Source: Lawsonibacter hominis
GTDB taxonomy: Bacteria; Bacillota; Clostridia; Oscillospirales; Oscillospiraceae
NCBI RefSeq assembly: GCF_014287895.1
Contig: NZ_JACOPP010000047.1
Location: 1 to 13,300, forward strand
Direction of reading: 5' to 3'
DNA: 13,300 bases
This document shows, one piece after another, positions 6,545 to 13,300 of the stretch. The translations under genes and the position numbers were made by a program. Numbering within the stretch: the stretch's first letter is position 1; every line of letters begins with the position of its first letter. The notes under the pieces were generated by a model that saw only the letters and a list, made by a program, of their open reading frames with translations, had not been told where the DNA came from and made no database searches.

Positions 6545-9500
6545 TTATCCCACCACCAATTTATTTGTCTTCTTCAAAAACTTCGCCGGAATTGGCCGGT
6601 CCAGCTTCCAGGTGATATTCATGGGCCTGCTCCCGTCATGCTTCACATAGTTTGCCGTGCCCAGGAAGGTATAGGCTCCTGCACCTCCTGTGGCCCGGTC
6701 CGCTTTGAACTCCCGGACAAACAACAACACCTTACTTTCACGCTCTCGATGATGGATGTATCGCTGACCAGTGGGCGAATTCTCCGCTGTGGTGTTCTGG
6801 CTTTGCCAGTGGAACAGGTTTTCGTTGATGGAGTAATCCTGATACATGGTGGTGGGCGAGTAGTCCTTATCAGCCTTGTTCAGCGTCACAAAGAACACAT
6901 CCACTTGCTTCTCCGGCAACCACTTCACACCCTCACGCACTGTGGCCGGCTTCAGGAAATCCAGTGCCACCAGCAGCTGATCCCTGGTATAGGTGCAGTG
7001 GAGGTCCAGCGGGCAGTCAAAGCCCAAATCCACCGGCTCATCAATGAAATCAATCTGCTCATACCGGTAGCGGAGCAGATCCAGAAACTCTCTCAACAGC
7101 ACCGGGCTGTCCCAAAGGGCGTACAGGTTGTCCAGCACCTCATCGGAGGCCCAACTCTCGGCCGCCTTGCCCCAAACGGTCACATAGAACATCTGGAGCA
7201 TCCGCTGCTCCAGCTCACCCAGCGCCGTAAAGTCCACATCGTCCAGCCGGGGCAGCTGGTCCAGCAAAAAATGAATCCAACGCCGGGAGTCCACAACGGC
7301 CAGCCGGCCAAGGGCCTTCGTGAGCATTTCCTCCAGCGGCTCGCTGAAATCCGCAATCACATCCGCCCGGGCGCAGAGGCGTGAGAAGGAGGAAAACTTG
7401 TAAAGTGCCCTGGGGTCCAGGTGGTAATAGTCCAGGAAGTTTGCCAGGGTCAGCTCCAGACCGCTGTCCTCCGCGAAGCTGGCCACCCGGGACACCAGCC
7501 CGGCGGTATTGCCGTAGGAGGCGCGAATGTTGTCCAAAATGTACTTGGCCGCCTTCTTCTCCAACTGGATATAGCAGCCCTTGGGCGCGGAGACAAAGCC
7601 GTCCTTGATCTCCCGGGTCACGCTGCGGGTGGTGTTGGACAACAGGGCGGCAAACTTGTCCTCGAAGTTATACCGCTTGTTGGCCTGGCCGATAAAGTCC
7701 AGCACGGTCAGGCATTCTTTATTCTCCGCAAGCCGCAGGCCACGCCCCAACTGCTGGAGGAAAATGGTCAAAGACTCAGTGGGCCGCAGGAACAGCACCG
7801 TGTTGACCTCCGGGATGTCTACGCCCTCGTTGTAGATGTCCACCACGAAGATGAAACGGACCTCGCCGCTTACCAGCCGCCCTTTGGCGGCTTTTCTCTC
7901 CTCATCGGAGGATTTTCCGGTCAGGAAAATAGAGGGAATGCCGTGACTATTGAAATAGCGGCACATAAACGCCGCGTGCTCGATGGACACACAGAAGCCC
8001 AGGCCCTTCACCTCGTCAATGTCGGTCACATACTTGAGAAGGGAGGACACCACCAAATCGGCCCGGCGGTTGGCCACGGCGCCGCTGAGGGTGTAGAGAT
8101 TCGAGAGCTCATTTTTGTCGTAGCCGCCGGCGCTCCATTTCAGGGTGTTCAGATCCACTGTATCGGTGACGCCGAAATACTGAAAGGGACACAGCAGCTT
8201 GCGGTCAATGGCCTCCGGCAAGCGGATTTCCGCAGCGATCCGGTTGCTGAAGTAGGGCAGCACGCTCTTGCCGTCCATACGCTCCGGAGTGGCGGTCAGG
8301 CCCAAGAGGATTTGGGGCTGGTAGTAGGACAGCAGCTTCTGATAGGTAGGCGCCGCTGCGTGGTGGAACTCGTCCACCACGATGTAGTCGTAAAAATCCG
8401 GGGCAGTCTTGGCTGTGAAATCCTGCGAGTTGAAGGTCTGAATGGACAAAAACAGGTGGTCAATGCCCTCTGGCCGGTAGCTGCCCACAAACAGCTCCCC
8501 GAAATTGGCGTCCTTCAAAACCGCCCGGAAGGTGTACAGGCTCTGCCGCAGAATCTCCTCCCGGTGGGCCACAAAGAGCAGCCGGCATGCTTTCCCGGGA
8601 TGTTGCTTGCAAAATCGCTTGTAGTCCAGGGCGGAGATCACCGTCTTGCCGGTGCCGGTGGCAGCCACCACCAGGTTGCGGGTGTAGCCCCGGACGGCGC
8701 GCTCCGCTTCCAGCTTGTCCAGGATCTCCTGCTGGTAAGAGTAGGGCGCAATATCCATGGTGTAGACTTCGGCGTTGTTTGCGTCGAAGTATTTTTCCGC
8801 TTTCAGCGCCCGGGCCAGCCGCTCCTTCTGATCCTCGGAGTAATACTCAAATTCGTTGGAATTCCAGTAGCTCTCGAAGGTGGCGGCAATCTTGTCAATG
8901 GTCTCCGGCAGATCCCGGCGGGTCACCTTCACGTTCCATTCCAAACCGCTGGAGATGGCGGCGTTGGATAGGTTGGAGGAGCCCACATAGGCGGTGGTGA
9001 AGCCGGTATTCCGGTAAAAGACATAGGTCTTGGCGTGGAGGCGGGTGCGCTTAGTGTCGTAGCTGACCTTGATTTTGGTGTTGGGCAGGGCCCGCAACTC
9101 CTCAATGGCTTTCACATCGGTGGCCCCCATGTAGGAGGTGGTGATGATTCGCAGCTTACCTCCGTTTTGGGTAAACTCCCGCAGCTCGTCCATCAAAAGC
9201 CGAAGGCCACTCCACTTGATAAAGGACACCAGCATGTCAATTCGGTCGGCGGAGACGATCTCCTTTTTGAGCTCCGTGTACATCTGGGGCTCATGAATGG
9301 CCCCGGTGAACAGGCTGCTCTGGGCGATGGAGGTCTCTGGTCGGCTCAGGTCGGCAGCCGTCTTGCCCACCGCCAGCCGGGGGTCCTGCTCCCGTAAAAG
9401 CGCAAGAAGCTGCTCCGCCCGCGCTTCAACGCTCAACGCGGCAAAGTCAGCTTCTTGGGTTGTGTTTTGGATGAGGTCTACAATCTGATTGGCGAGGCCG

Positions 9501-9700
9501 ATCTGCGCAGAGATATCCCCGCCGTTGTCCAATACATTCTCCAAACCCCTTTGCACCACATCCGCCAGATACTGCGCCAACACCCTGGAGGCTTCTGCTT
9601 TGTCAATGGGCGCAACCGATTTACGGGCGTCGGGAATCTCCGAAAGCTCGCGGTTCAGGGCGGTATTGATGACTTGTTCGTAGAGGCCAGGAGGCAGCAT
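6545..9700 (-). CDS. PLD nuclease - SF2 helicase - DUF3427 protein
   Basis: This 1051-residue protein is the first gene of the operon. After a helical N terminus (about 1-130) comes a PLD-type nuclease domain (about 135-280) with one HxK half-site, LHAKTY (His222, Lys224), and GSSNLS at 240-245. The SF2 core follows: Walker A ATGTGKT at 347-353, DEFHH at 443-447, TATPER at 469-474 and motif VI QQLGRGLR at 649-656. The C-terminal third ends in a DUF3427-type region with hallmarks VDVFFVTLNK (933-942), SPTTMYQDY (948-956), LFHWQSQ (962-968), TGQRYIHH (977-984) and YTFLGTANYV (1010-1019). All nuclease and ATPase motifs are intact. This architecture is consistent with an ATP-powered DNA- or RNA-targeting effector of the kind found in defence islands; its substrate is unknown. 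The ATG at 9700 has a GGAAGAG-type site upstream and the stop abuts the Nudix start. Confidence 0.93.
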   Translation of the reverse strand: MLPPGLYEQVINTALNRELSEIPDARKSVAPIDKAEASRVLAQYLADVVQRGLENVLDNGGDISAQIGLANQIVDLIQNTTQEADFAALSVEARAEQLLALLREQDPRLAVGKTAADLSRPETSIAQSSLFTGAIHEPQMYTELKKEIVSADRIDMLVSFIKWSGLRLLMDELREFTQNGGKLRIITTSYMGATDVKAIEELRALPNTKIKVSYDTKRTRLHAKTYVFYRNTGFTTAYVGSSNLSNAAISSGLEWNVKVTRRDLPETIDKIAATFESYWNSNEFEYYSEDQKERLARALKAEKYFDANNAEVYTMDIAPYSYQQEILDKLEAERAVRGYTRNLVVAATGTGKTVISALDYKRFCKQHPGKACRLLFVAHREEILRQSLYTFRAVLKDANFGELFVGSYRPEGIDHLFLSIQTFNSQDFTAKTAPDFYDYIVVDEFHHAAAPTYQKLLSYYQPQILLGLTATPERMDGKSVLPYFSNRIAAEIRLPEAIDRKLLCPFQYFGVTDTVDLNTLKWSAGGYDKNELSNLYTLSGAVANRRADLVVSSLLKYVTDIDEVKGLGFCVSIEHAAFMCRYFNSHGIPSIFLTGKSSDEERKAAKGRLVSGEVRFIFVVDIYNEGVDIPEVNTVLFLRPTESLTIFLQQLGRGLRLAENKECLTVLDFIGQANKRYNFEDKFAALLSNTTRSVTREIKDGFVSAPKGCYIQLEKKAAKYILDNIRASYGNTAGLVSRVASFAEDSGLELTLANFLDYYHLDPRALYKFSSFSRLCARADVIADFSEPLEEMLTKALGRLAVVDSRRWIHFLLDQLPRLDDVDFTALGELEQRMLQMFYVTVWGKAAESWASDEVLDNLYALWDSPVLLREFLDLLRYRYEQIDFIDEPVDLGFDCPLDLHCTYTRDQLLVALDFLKPATVREGVKWLPEKQVDVFFVTLNKADKDYSPTTMYQDYSINENLFHWQSQNTTAENSPTGQRYIHHRERESKVLLFVREFKADRATGGAGAYTFLGTANYVKHDGSRPMNITWKLDRPIPAKFLKKTNKLVVG

Positions 9701-9747
9701 TATATTTCACTCTTCCTATCTTCTCTTTGTGGATGTATATTGTACTT

Positions 9748-9776
9748 AGTATAACTGGAATTTCAAAATCCGACAA
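9748..9776 (-). promoter_or_regulatory. Candidate sigma-70-type promoter of the minus-strand operon
   Basis: On the minus strand a -35-like TTGTCG (9776-9771) and a -10-like TATACT (9753-9748) are separated by exactly 17 bases. Transcription would begin near 9741, leaving a leader of about 40 bases before the ATG at 9700. It is the best-spaced pair I found in this intergenic region. A lone TATAAT at 9859-9854 has no matching -35. Confidence 0.5.
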
Positions 9777-9790
9777 GGAGTTGTTGGCAA

Positions 9791-9820
9791 ATATCAACAA
9801 AGCTATCCAGCTTTGATATA
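9791..9820. repeat. Hairpin / operator-like inverted repeat in the divergent intergenic region
   Basis: ATATCA-aca-AAGCT (9791-9804) faces AGCTTTGATAT (9809-9819) across ATCC, giving an imperfect dyad with a 3-base bulge. It lies about 15 bases upstream of the candidate -35 of the minus-strand operon, between the two divergent genes. It could be a binding site for a regulator. Read on the plus strand it is followed by a T-rich stretch, but no upstream plus-strand gene needs a terminator here. Confidence 0.35.
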
Positions 9821-9915
9821 TCCTGTTTCTTTTCATCGGAAAATTAGTTTAGCATTATATTTGTCCAATAAGCAGGACTATTCTGTATGACACCATCTGT
9901 CAAAATAGAAAGCGG

Positions 9916-10602
9916 ATGATTCAAGCTATGTACACTTTATCAACAAAGGGCAAAACGATATCCATTTTCCCAAGTTTTGAAGTAAACGCACCTATTATCT
10001 ACCTTAATACCTTCTCCAACGAGGGACAGAAGGTATACGAAGCCACGCAGACTGCCGGCTGTCCGCCGTTCACATTGGTGGCCATCAGTGATCTGGACTG
10101 GAACCACGATATGGTTCCCTGGGACAGTCCGCCTGCCTTCAGAAATGCTGATGCCTGCACTGGCGGCGCAGACGACTATCTGCGGCTTCTGACCGAGGAG
10201 ATTATTGCAACGGCAGAGAAAAAGATTGCCGGCGTCCCTTGTTGGCGAGGAATCGCCGGGTACTCTCTGGCCGGGCTGTTTGCCCTGTACGCCATCTACC
10301 GGACGGATCTGTTTTCCCGGGTGGGCAGCATGTCCGGTTCCCTCTGGTTTCCCGGCATGAAGGAGTACATCTTCTCCCACGAGCCAAAGCGCCGGCCGGA
10401 CTGCGTGTACTTCTCCCTGGGAGACAAGGAGAGCAAGACCCGGAACCCGATCCTGCGGAGCGTCCGGCAGAACACGGAGGAAATCCAGGCATTCTATCAG
10501 GACAAGGGGATCGACACAGTATTCCAACTGAACCCCGGCAACCACCACGACCATGCGGCGGAGCGCACCGCCGCCGGCATTGCCTGGATGCTGAGCCGAT
10601 AG
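9916..10602 (+). CDS. Alpha/beta-hydrolase, IroE/Fes-like esterase family
   Basis: This is a 228-residue cytosolic alpha/beta-hydrolase without a signal peptide, resembling the COG2819-type (IroE/Fes-like, putative esterase) family. The nucleophile elbow is GYSLAG at 115-120 with Ser117. The region LGDKES (168-173) offers Asp170 or Glu172 as the acid, and PGNHHDH (207-213) holds the catalytic histidine. The segments VAISDLDWNHDMVPW (55-69) and VGSMSGSLWFPG (136-147) are typical of the family, whose members hydrolyse esters such as siderophore or acyl esters. Upstream of either ATG (9916 or 9928) there is only a weak ribosome binding site, so the exact start is uncertain. It is divergent from the helicase operon and is followed 57 bases later by the zinc-ribbon gene on the same strand. 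I see no functional link to the defence-like genes. Confidence 0.88.
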   Translation: MIQAMYTLSTKGKTISIFPSFEVNAPIIYLNTFSNEGQKVYEATQTAGCPPFTLVAISDLDWNHDMVPWDSPPAFRNADACTGGADDYLRLLTEEIIATAEKKIAGVPCWRGIAGYSLAGLFALYAIYRTDLFSRVGSMSGSLWFPGMKEYIFSHEPKRRPDCVYFSLGDKESKTRNPILRSVRQNTEEIQAFYQDKGIDTVFQLNPGNHHDHAAERTAAGIAWMLSR

Positions 10603-10645
10603 GTCTTGTCAAACAGGCGGCTCCTCGGTACAATGGCAGCAGGAA

Positions 10646-10651
10646 GGGAGG
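10646..10651 (+). promoter_or_regulatory. Ribosome binding site deciding the zinc-ribbon protein start
   Basis: GGGAGG lies 8 bases upstream of the ATG at 10660. The earlier in-frame starts (TTG at 10606 and ATG at 10633) lack such a site, so translation most likely begins at 10660, immediately before the zinc ribbon. Confidence 0.7.
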
Positions 10652-10659
10652 CGTCCTCT

Positions 10660-11352
10660 ATGGCGGCCATTCGTTGCCCGCACTGCGGCAGTCCCGTAAA
10701 AATCCGGGGCAGCCGGCGGGAGTGCGGCTATTGCGGCGATTTCGGCAGCATTTCCTCGCTCCATCCCTCGGAAAAGGCCAAACTGATGCAGGCGGCCACG
10801 CCATCCGTTCAGGTCACCGTCACGGTGACGGATACCTCTGAGGAGGAACCGCCCCGCAGGTTTTCCCGGGCTGAGCCGGAGGACATGGTGCGCCGGTGGG
10901 ACTTTGACGAAAATGAGTGGGCCTGCCGGGATCTGCTCATTGCTGCCTTCCCCCAGGCGGCCAGCCGCTGGTCTGAGGAGGAACTGGCGGAGATGCACAC
11001 CATGGATCTCCTGGTGGAAACTGGCCGGCGTGATCCCCAGACCGCCCTTGAGATGGCGAAACTGCTGCTCAACACGGCGGAAGAACACCTCCAGAACGAG
11101 GAGGCGGCCAATCAACTGCTGGGCTGGGATCTGTATGACCTGCTGGCCAGCGACGATATGCTGCCGCTGCCGGTGGAGGAGCTGAAGTGGGATGACCGCC
11201 TGGCCCGCCAACTGTTCCAGAGCGCCTATGTGGACCGGCCTCAGGAGGCGATCCTGAACGCCTGCGGCCGTTTGGGAGAGAAGGAACTGCAGCGGAAGCT
11301 GCTGGAGCTCCTGGACTGCAACCCCTTCCCCCATGACACAATTGGATATTAA
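10660..11352 (+). CDS. Zinc-ribbon protein of unknown function
   Basis: This is a 230-residue protein from the ATG at 10660. It begins with a compact zinc ribbon, CPHCG then CGYCG, giving ligands Cys6, Cys9, Cys22 and Cys25. A low-complexity stretch rich in T, V, E and P follows (about 45-70). The remainder is helical and acidic with many E, L and A residues, and ends in a helical-repeat-like region (NACGRLGEKELQRKLLELL). No enzymatic motif is visible and I do not recognise a family. The ribbon plus acidic helical body could be a small adaptor or a protein that senses misfolded or bound partners, but that is speculation. It follows the esterase by 57 bases with its own strong ribosome binding site, and the bidirectional terminator lies 45 bases after its stop. 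Confidence 0.75.
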   Translation: MAAIRCPHCGSPVKIRGSRRECGYCGDFGSISSLHPSEKAKLMQAATPSVQVTVTVTDTSEEEPPRRFSRAEPEDMVRRWDFDENEWACRDLLIAAFPQAASRWSEEELAEMHTMDLLVETGRRDPQTALEMAKLLLNTAEEHLQNEEAANQLLGWDLYDLLASDDMLPLPVEELKWDDRLARQLFQSAYVDRPQEAILNACGRLGEKELQRKLLELLDCNPFPHDTIGY

Positions 11353-11397
11353 CAAGAACAAGTATTTTCGTAACTTCCATCGCATTTTATGTTAGAG

Positions 11398-11432
11398 AAG
11401 CCGCAAATCAGCTAAACAGTGATTTGCGGCTT
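11398..11432. terminator. Bidirectional rho-independent terminator between convergent genes
   Basis: A perfect 13-bp stem, AAGCCGCAAATCA at 11398-11410 against TGATTTGCGGCTT at 11420-11432, has a 9-base loop. It lies in the gap between the stop codons of the plus-strand zinc-ribbon gene and the minus-strand DUF1998 gene, so it can serve both. T-richness after the stem is modest on each side (TTCATACTT on the plus strand, CTTCTCT on the minus strand). Confidence 0.8.
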
Positions 11433-11438
11433 TCATAC

Positions 11439-13145
11439 TTATAAATTGTCTAAAATGGTTTTCAACGCATAGGGCTTGGCATATTTCAGATTAGCATCAC
11501 TCACAAAAATAGTATCTGTAGACATGGGTTTCGACCACATGGCTGGATATACGATTATCTTTTTCTTACTATACTTTCCCTCCGCAAAAATTGGCGCATG
11601 ACTAACATCAATGTGTACGCCAGAAATCTGTAGTATCTGTTCCAAAGATTTCAAAAGATGCTGCTGCTCTCCCTGTGGGACCGCAGATACTCTTGCTCTT
11701 GTTTCTCCCCAGTTCAACAAATCAAGTGCAGCCTTACGATCCAGAACGCTGTGGATATATTGATTTCGATAGTGCTTTAGGCACCTGTGGCACGCACTGT
11801 CGCAGGTACAGCCTTCAAGAAGTTCTTGAGTTTTGGTAAGTAACTGGCGAATGGAGGATTCAATGCTAACGGCATAGCCGGCACCACTGGAGAGGCTGTC
11901 ATATAAGTAGATATCAACGAAATCTCCTTTACGATTTTGCCTAACACGATAACCAGTCACAAGTTCTGTAAATTCAATGTCCAATTCCTGACACGCAGCC
12001 AAACGCAAACCTTCTGCAAGAGACTGTCCCGCACGATTAAGCCAAGAATTTCTGGTGGGATTAATATCAATCTGCTTTCGATCTAAAGCAAATTCCAGAA
12101 CAAGCATATCTGTAACAAAGTCGTATCCGAGATTCACATTGATTGTATCACTATGTTTGCAACGCGTTTTAATGAATTTGGATCTATACGGGCGTAAAAC
12201 ATCCTTAAGGACAGCGGGGTCATCTCCGGGCATTGCAGCACCGCAGTCGCAGCAGATTGTGAATCCCTTACCACTAACACCATTGTTAAGCATGATGATT
12301 CGCTGATTGGGACGAACCGCCATTCGGATGTTGGCACATCCATTAACCGCCGTAACATCATCTGCATCGGGTAGTGTGGAATATAGAGGTTGCTGAGTTG
12401 CTGAGTATTCTTCATTCAATTGTGCTGTTTCAATGGATGTGGCATTTCGTGGTGCGAATCCCCATGGGCGTAGCATTGGCAACATATTTGTCAATGCGCT
12501 ATTGCCACAGAAAGGACAAGTATCAGGGTTATCCTCTTCTAAGCCAAACCAACCACACTGACTGCAGGTGCGAATGCTTTTCCAGTAGCTTGCATCCTGA
12601 ATAAATGCTTTGGCTGGAGATGCAGCAGTCTTTTCGCTTCGCTCTCCTCCAGGATAATACAAGCCACCGATCTGGTAGGTCGTCTTATCAACAACAATCG
12701 CTCTGCCAGGCGCATATTCACCAATGGCAACATCTAATCCGCGCTCAACCTGATACTTTACTCTCCCACTTATATCGGAAATGTATGTGCTAACAACATT
12801 TTTTGGGAAAGAATAGGTGGGGATAACGCCCTCTTCATAAAGCGCATCCAAAAGCGATTTTTTCCCAGAATCACTACTGTCGTCTGTTTCAAACAATTCG
12901 GGATGATCATCTCGTTTTTGCTTCAGCGCTGACAGAGATTTTTCAAGTTCACCTTTGTAGCTGTCCAATGCACCTTTGGATCCAACGGGTACAAGAATAT
13001 CATCCTTGCTGATTTCAAAGATTGCCAAAAAGCTGCTGAAAGGTTGTAGGTGTTCATCCAGAAATTCAATGGCAGGAATAGCGGTCAATCCTCTCGTTGG
13101 CTTCAGAGAAAGTCGGATAAGGTAAGATAAGGGACCTGTTGACAA
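11439..13145 (-). CDS. DUF1998-domain helicase C-terminal part, probably 5'-truncated
   Basis: About 568 residues are readable from a TTG at 13145. The content matches the C-terminal half of large SF2 helicases with DUF1998, or the DrmB-like protein of DISARM. It has LLDALYEEG-IPTYSFP (98-114), EYAPGR (143-148), zinc pairs Cys194/Cys197 and Cys210/Cys213, Cys298/Cys301 and Cys329-x-His331. The DUF1998 signature is DSLSSGAGYA (416-425), Cys446, Cys448, Cys452, Cys455 and LDRKAALDLLNW (468-479). The helicase motor (Walker A, DEAH) is absent. The frame stays open upstream only to a stop at 13193-13191, with no ATG or GTG and no usable ribosome binding site. I therefore think the 5' part was lost at a junction near 13138-13146. 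It is AT-rich relative to most of the window. Such proteins are typical of antiphage loci; this copy is probably non-functional alone. Confidence 0.75.
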   Translation of the reverse strand: MSTGPLSYLIRLSLKPTRGLTAIPAIEFLDEHLQPFSSFLAIFEISKDDILVPVGSKGALDSYKGELEKSLSALKQKRDDHPELFETDDSSDSGKKSLLDALYEEGVIPTYSFPKNVVSTYISDISGRVKYQVERGLDVAIGEYAPGRAIVVDKTTYQIGGLYYPGGERSEKTAASPAKAFIQDASYWKSIRTCSQCGWFGLEEDNPDTCPFCGNSALTNMLPMLRPWGFAPRNATSIETAQLNEEYSATQQPLYSTLPDADDVTAVNGCANIRMAVRPNQRIIMLNNGVSGKGFTICCDCGAAMPGDDPAVLKDVLRPYRSKFIKTRCKHSDTINVNLGYDFVTDMLVLEFALDRKQIDINPTRNSWLNRAGQSLAEGLRLAACQELDIEFTELVTGYRVRQNRKGDFVDIYLYDSLSSGAGYAVSIESSIRQLLTKTQELLEGCTCDSACHRCLKHYRNQYIHSVLDRKAALDLLNWGETRARVSAVPQGEQQHLLKSLEQILQISGVHIDVSHAPIFAEGKYSKKKIIVYPAMWSKPMSTDTIFVSDANLKYAKPYALKTILDNL

Positions 13146-13300
13146 AGTAGTGCCAGAAGCCTCTATGTGGTATAATAACCGTAAGACCTGCTAAGTTTTG
13201 TCAAGGGGGGAAAATCAAAATACTGAAAAGAGAAAAATGGCGCGCCTAATCAGGCCGCTGCGCATCTCAAAATGAAACGGCGGCCAACCAGAGCGATATG
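13138..13300 (+). mobile_element. Possible left end of an inserted element (start only, runs off the window)
   Basis: The DUF1998 reading frame loses its family resemblance near 13140, where the plus strand reads TGTTGACAAAG. Some 25 bases further in is a strong promoter pointing rightward. An 8-base inverted pair, TTGACAAA (13139-13146) and TTTGTCAA (13197-13204), flanks the promoter. A GGGGGG ribosome-binding-like run at 13205-13210 has no clear start codon after it. A short frame opens at ATG 13272 and leaves the window. This arrangement fits the end of an insertion element with its own inward promoter, but no transposase can be seen. Confidence 0.3.
13168..13176 (+). promoter_or_regulatory. 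Extended -10 promoter directed out of the window
   Basis: The plus strand reads TGGTATAAT at 13168-13176, that is TGN followed by a perfect TATAAT. The -35 position has no good match, which extended -10 promoters tolerate; the TTGACA at 13139-13144 is too far away (26-base gap) to pair with it. Transcription would start near 13183 and read towards the right edge. Confidence 0.55.

Noticed and set aside
9854..9859. Perfect TATAAT on the minus strand as operon promoter
   Set aside because: There is no -35-like hexamer at 16-18 bases upstream and no extended TGN; it would also give a long leader through the dyad.
9861..9891. TTGTCC followed by TGTATG or TATGAC as plus-strand promoter for the esterase
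   Set aside because: The -10 match is poor at 17-base spacing, and the better hexamer requires 19 bases; too weak to annotate.
10239..10841. Plus-strand frame spanning the esterase end and the zinc-ribbon start
   Set aside because: It is in a different frame from both motif-bearing genes and its product is rich in R, P and G without a domain.
1..13300. CRISPR array, tRNA or rRNA gene
   Set aside because: No regularly spaced direct repeats, no tRNA cloverleaf with GTTCRANNC-type arm and no rRNA-like stretch were seen.

Overview
The window looks like a chromosomal accessory region of a Gram-positive, probably Clostridia-class (Oscillospiraceae-like) gut bacterium. The basis is strong AGGAGG/GAGGTG-type ribosome binding sites, rho-independent terminators with T-tracts, Firmicute-like proteins and a fairly GC-rich third-position bias. 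This placement is inference; no marker gene is present.

Layout. (1) 1-265: no convincing gene. A long imperfect inverted repeat lies at 3-74, and a minus-strand terminator at 176-209 closes the operon to its right. (2) 266-9700: eight minus-strand genes packed head to tail, with gaps of 0 to 27 bases or 4-base overlaps. In transcription order they are: a PLD-nuclease/SF2-helicase/DUF3427 protein; a Nudix (MutT-like) NTP pyrophosphohydrolase; a PLD nuclease fused to a P-loop (SF3/AAA-like) ATPase; a MazG-like NTP pyrophosphohydrolase; a small helix-turn-helix (Myb/SANT-like) protein; a Vsr/DUF559-type nuclease fused to a second SF2 helicase; a GDSL/SGNH hydrolase; and a rhodanese-domain lipoprotein. 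(3) 9701-9915: a divergent intergenic region with a plausible minus-strand promoter and a hairpin or operator-like repeat. (4) 9916-11352: two plus-strand genes, an IroE/Fes-like alpha/beta-hydrolase and a zinc-ribbon protein of unknown function. (5) 11398-11432: a bidirectional terminator between convergent genes. (6) 11439-about 13145: the C-terminal part of a DUF1998/zinc-cluster large helicase, without a credible start. (7) about 13138-13300: a junction with what may be a mobile-element end carrying an extended -10 promoter pointing out of the window.

How the genes may work together. Two helicase-nucleases, a third nuclease-ATPase and two nucleotide-cleaning enzymes in one transcription unit look like a nucleic-acid-targeting defence or DNA-processing module. 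DUF1998 helicase remnants such as the one at the right edge are typical of defence islands. The SGNH hydrolase and rhodanese lipoprotein at the 3' end may be cargo. The HTH gene and the PLD-ATPase gene are visibly more AT-rich than the genes around them, suggesting the operon was assembled from parts. I do not recognise this eight-gene set as a named system; whether it is new cannot be settled without database searches.
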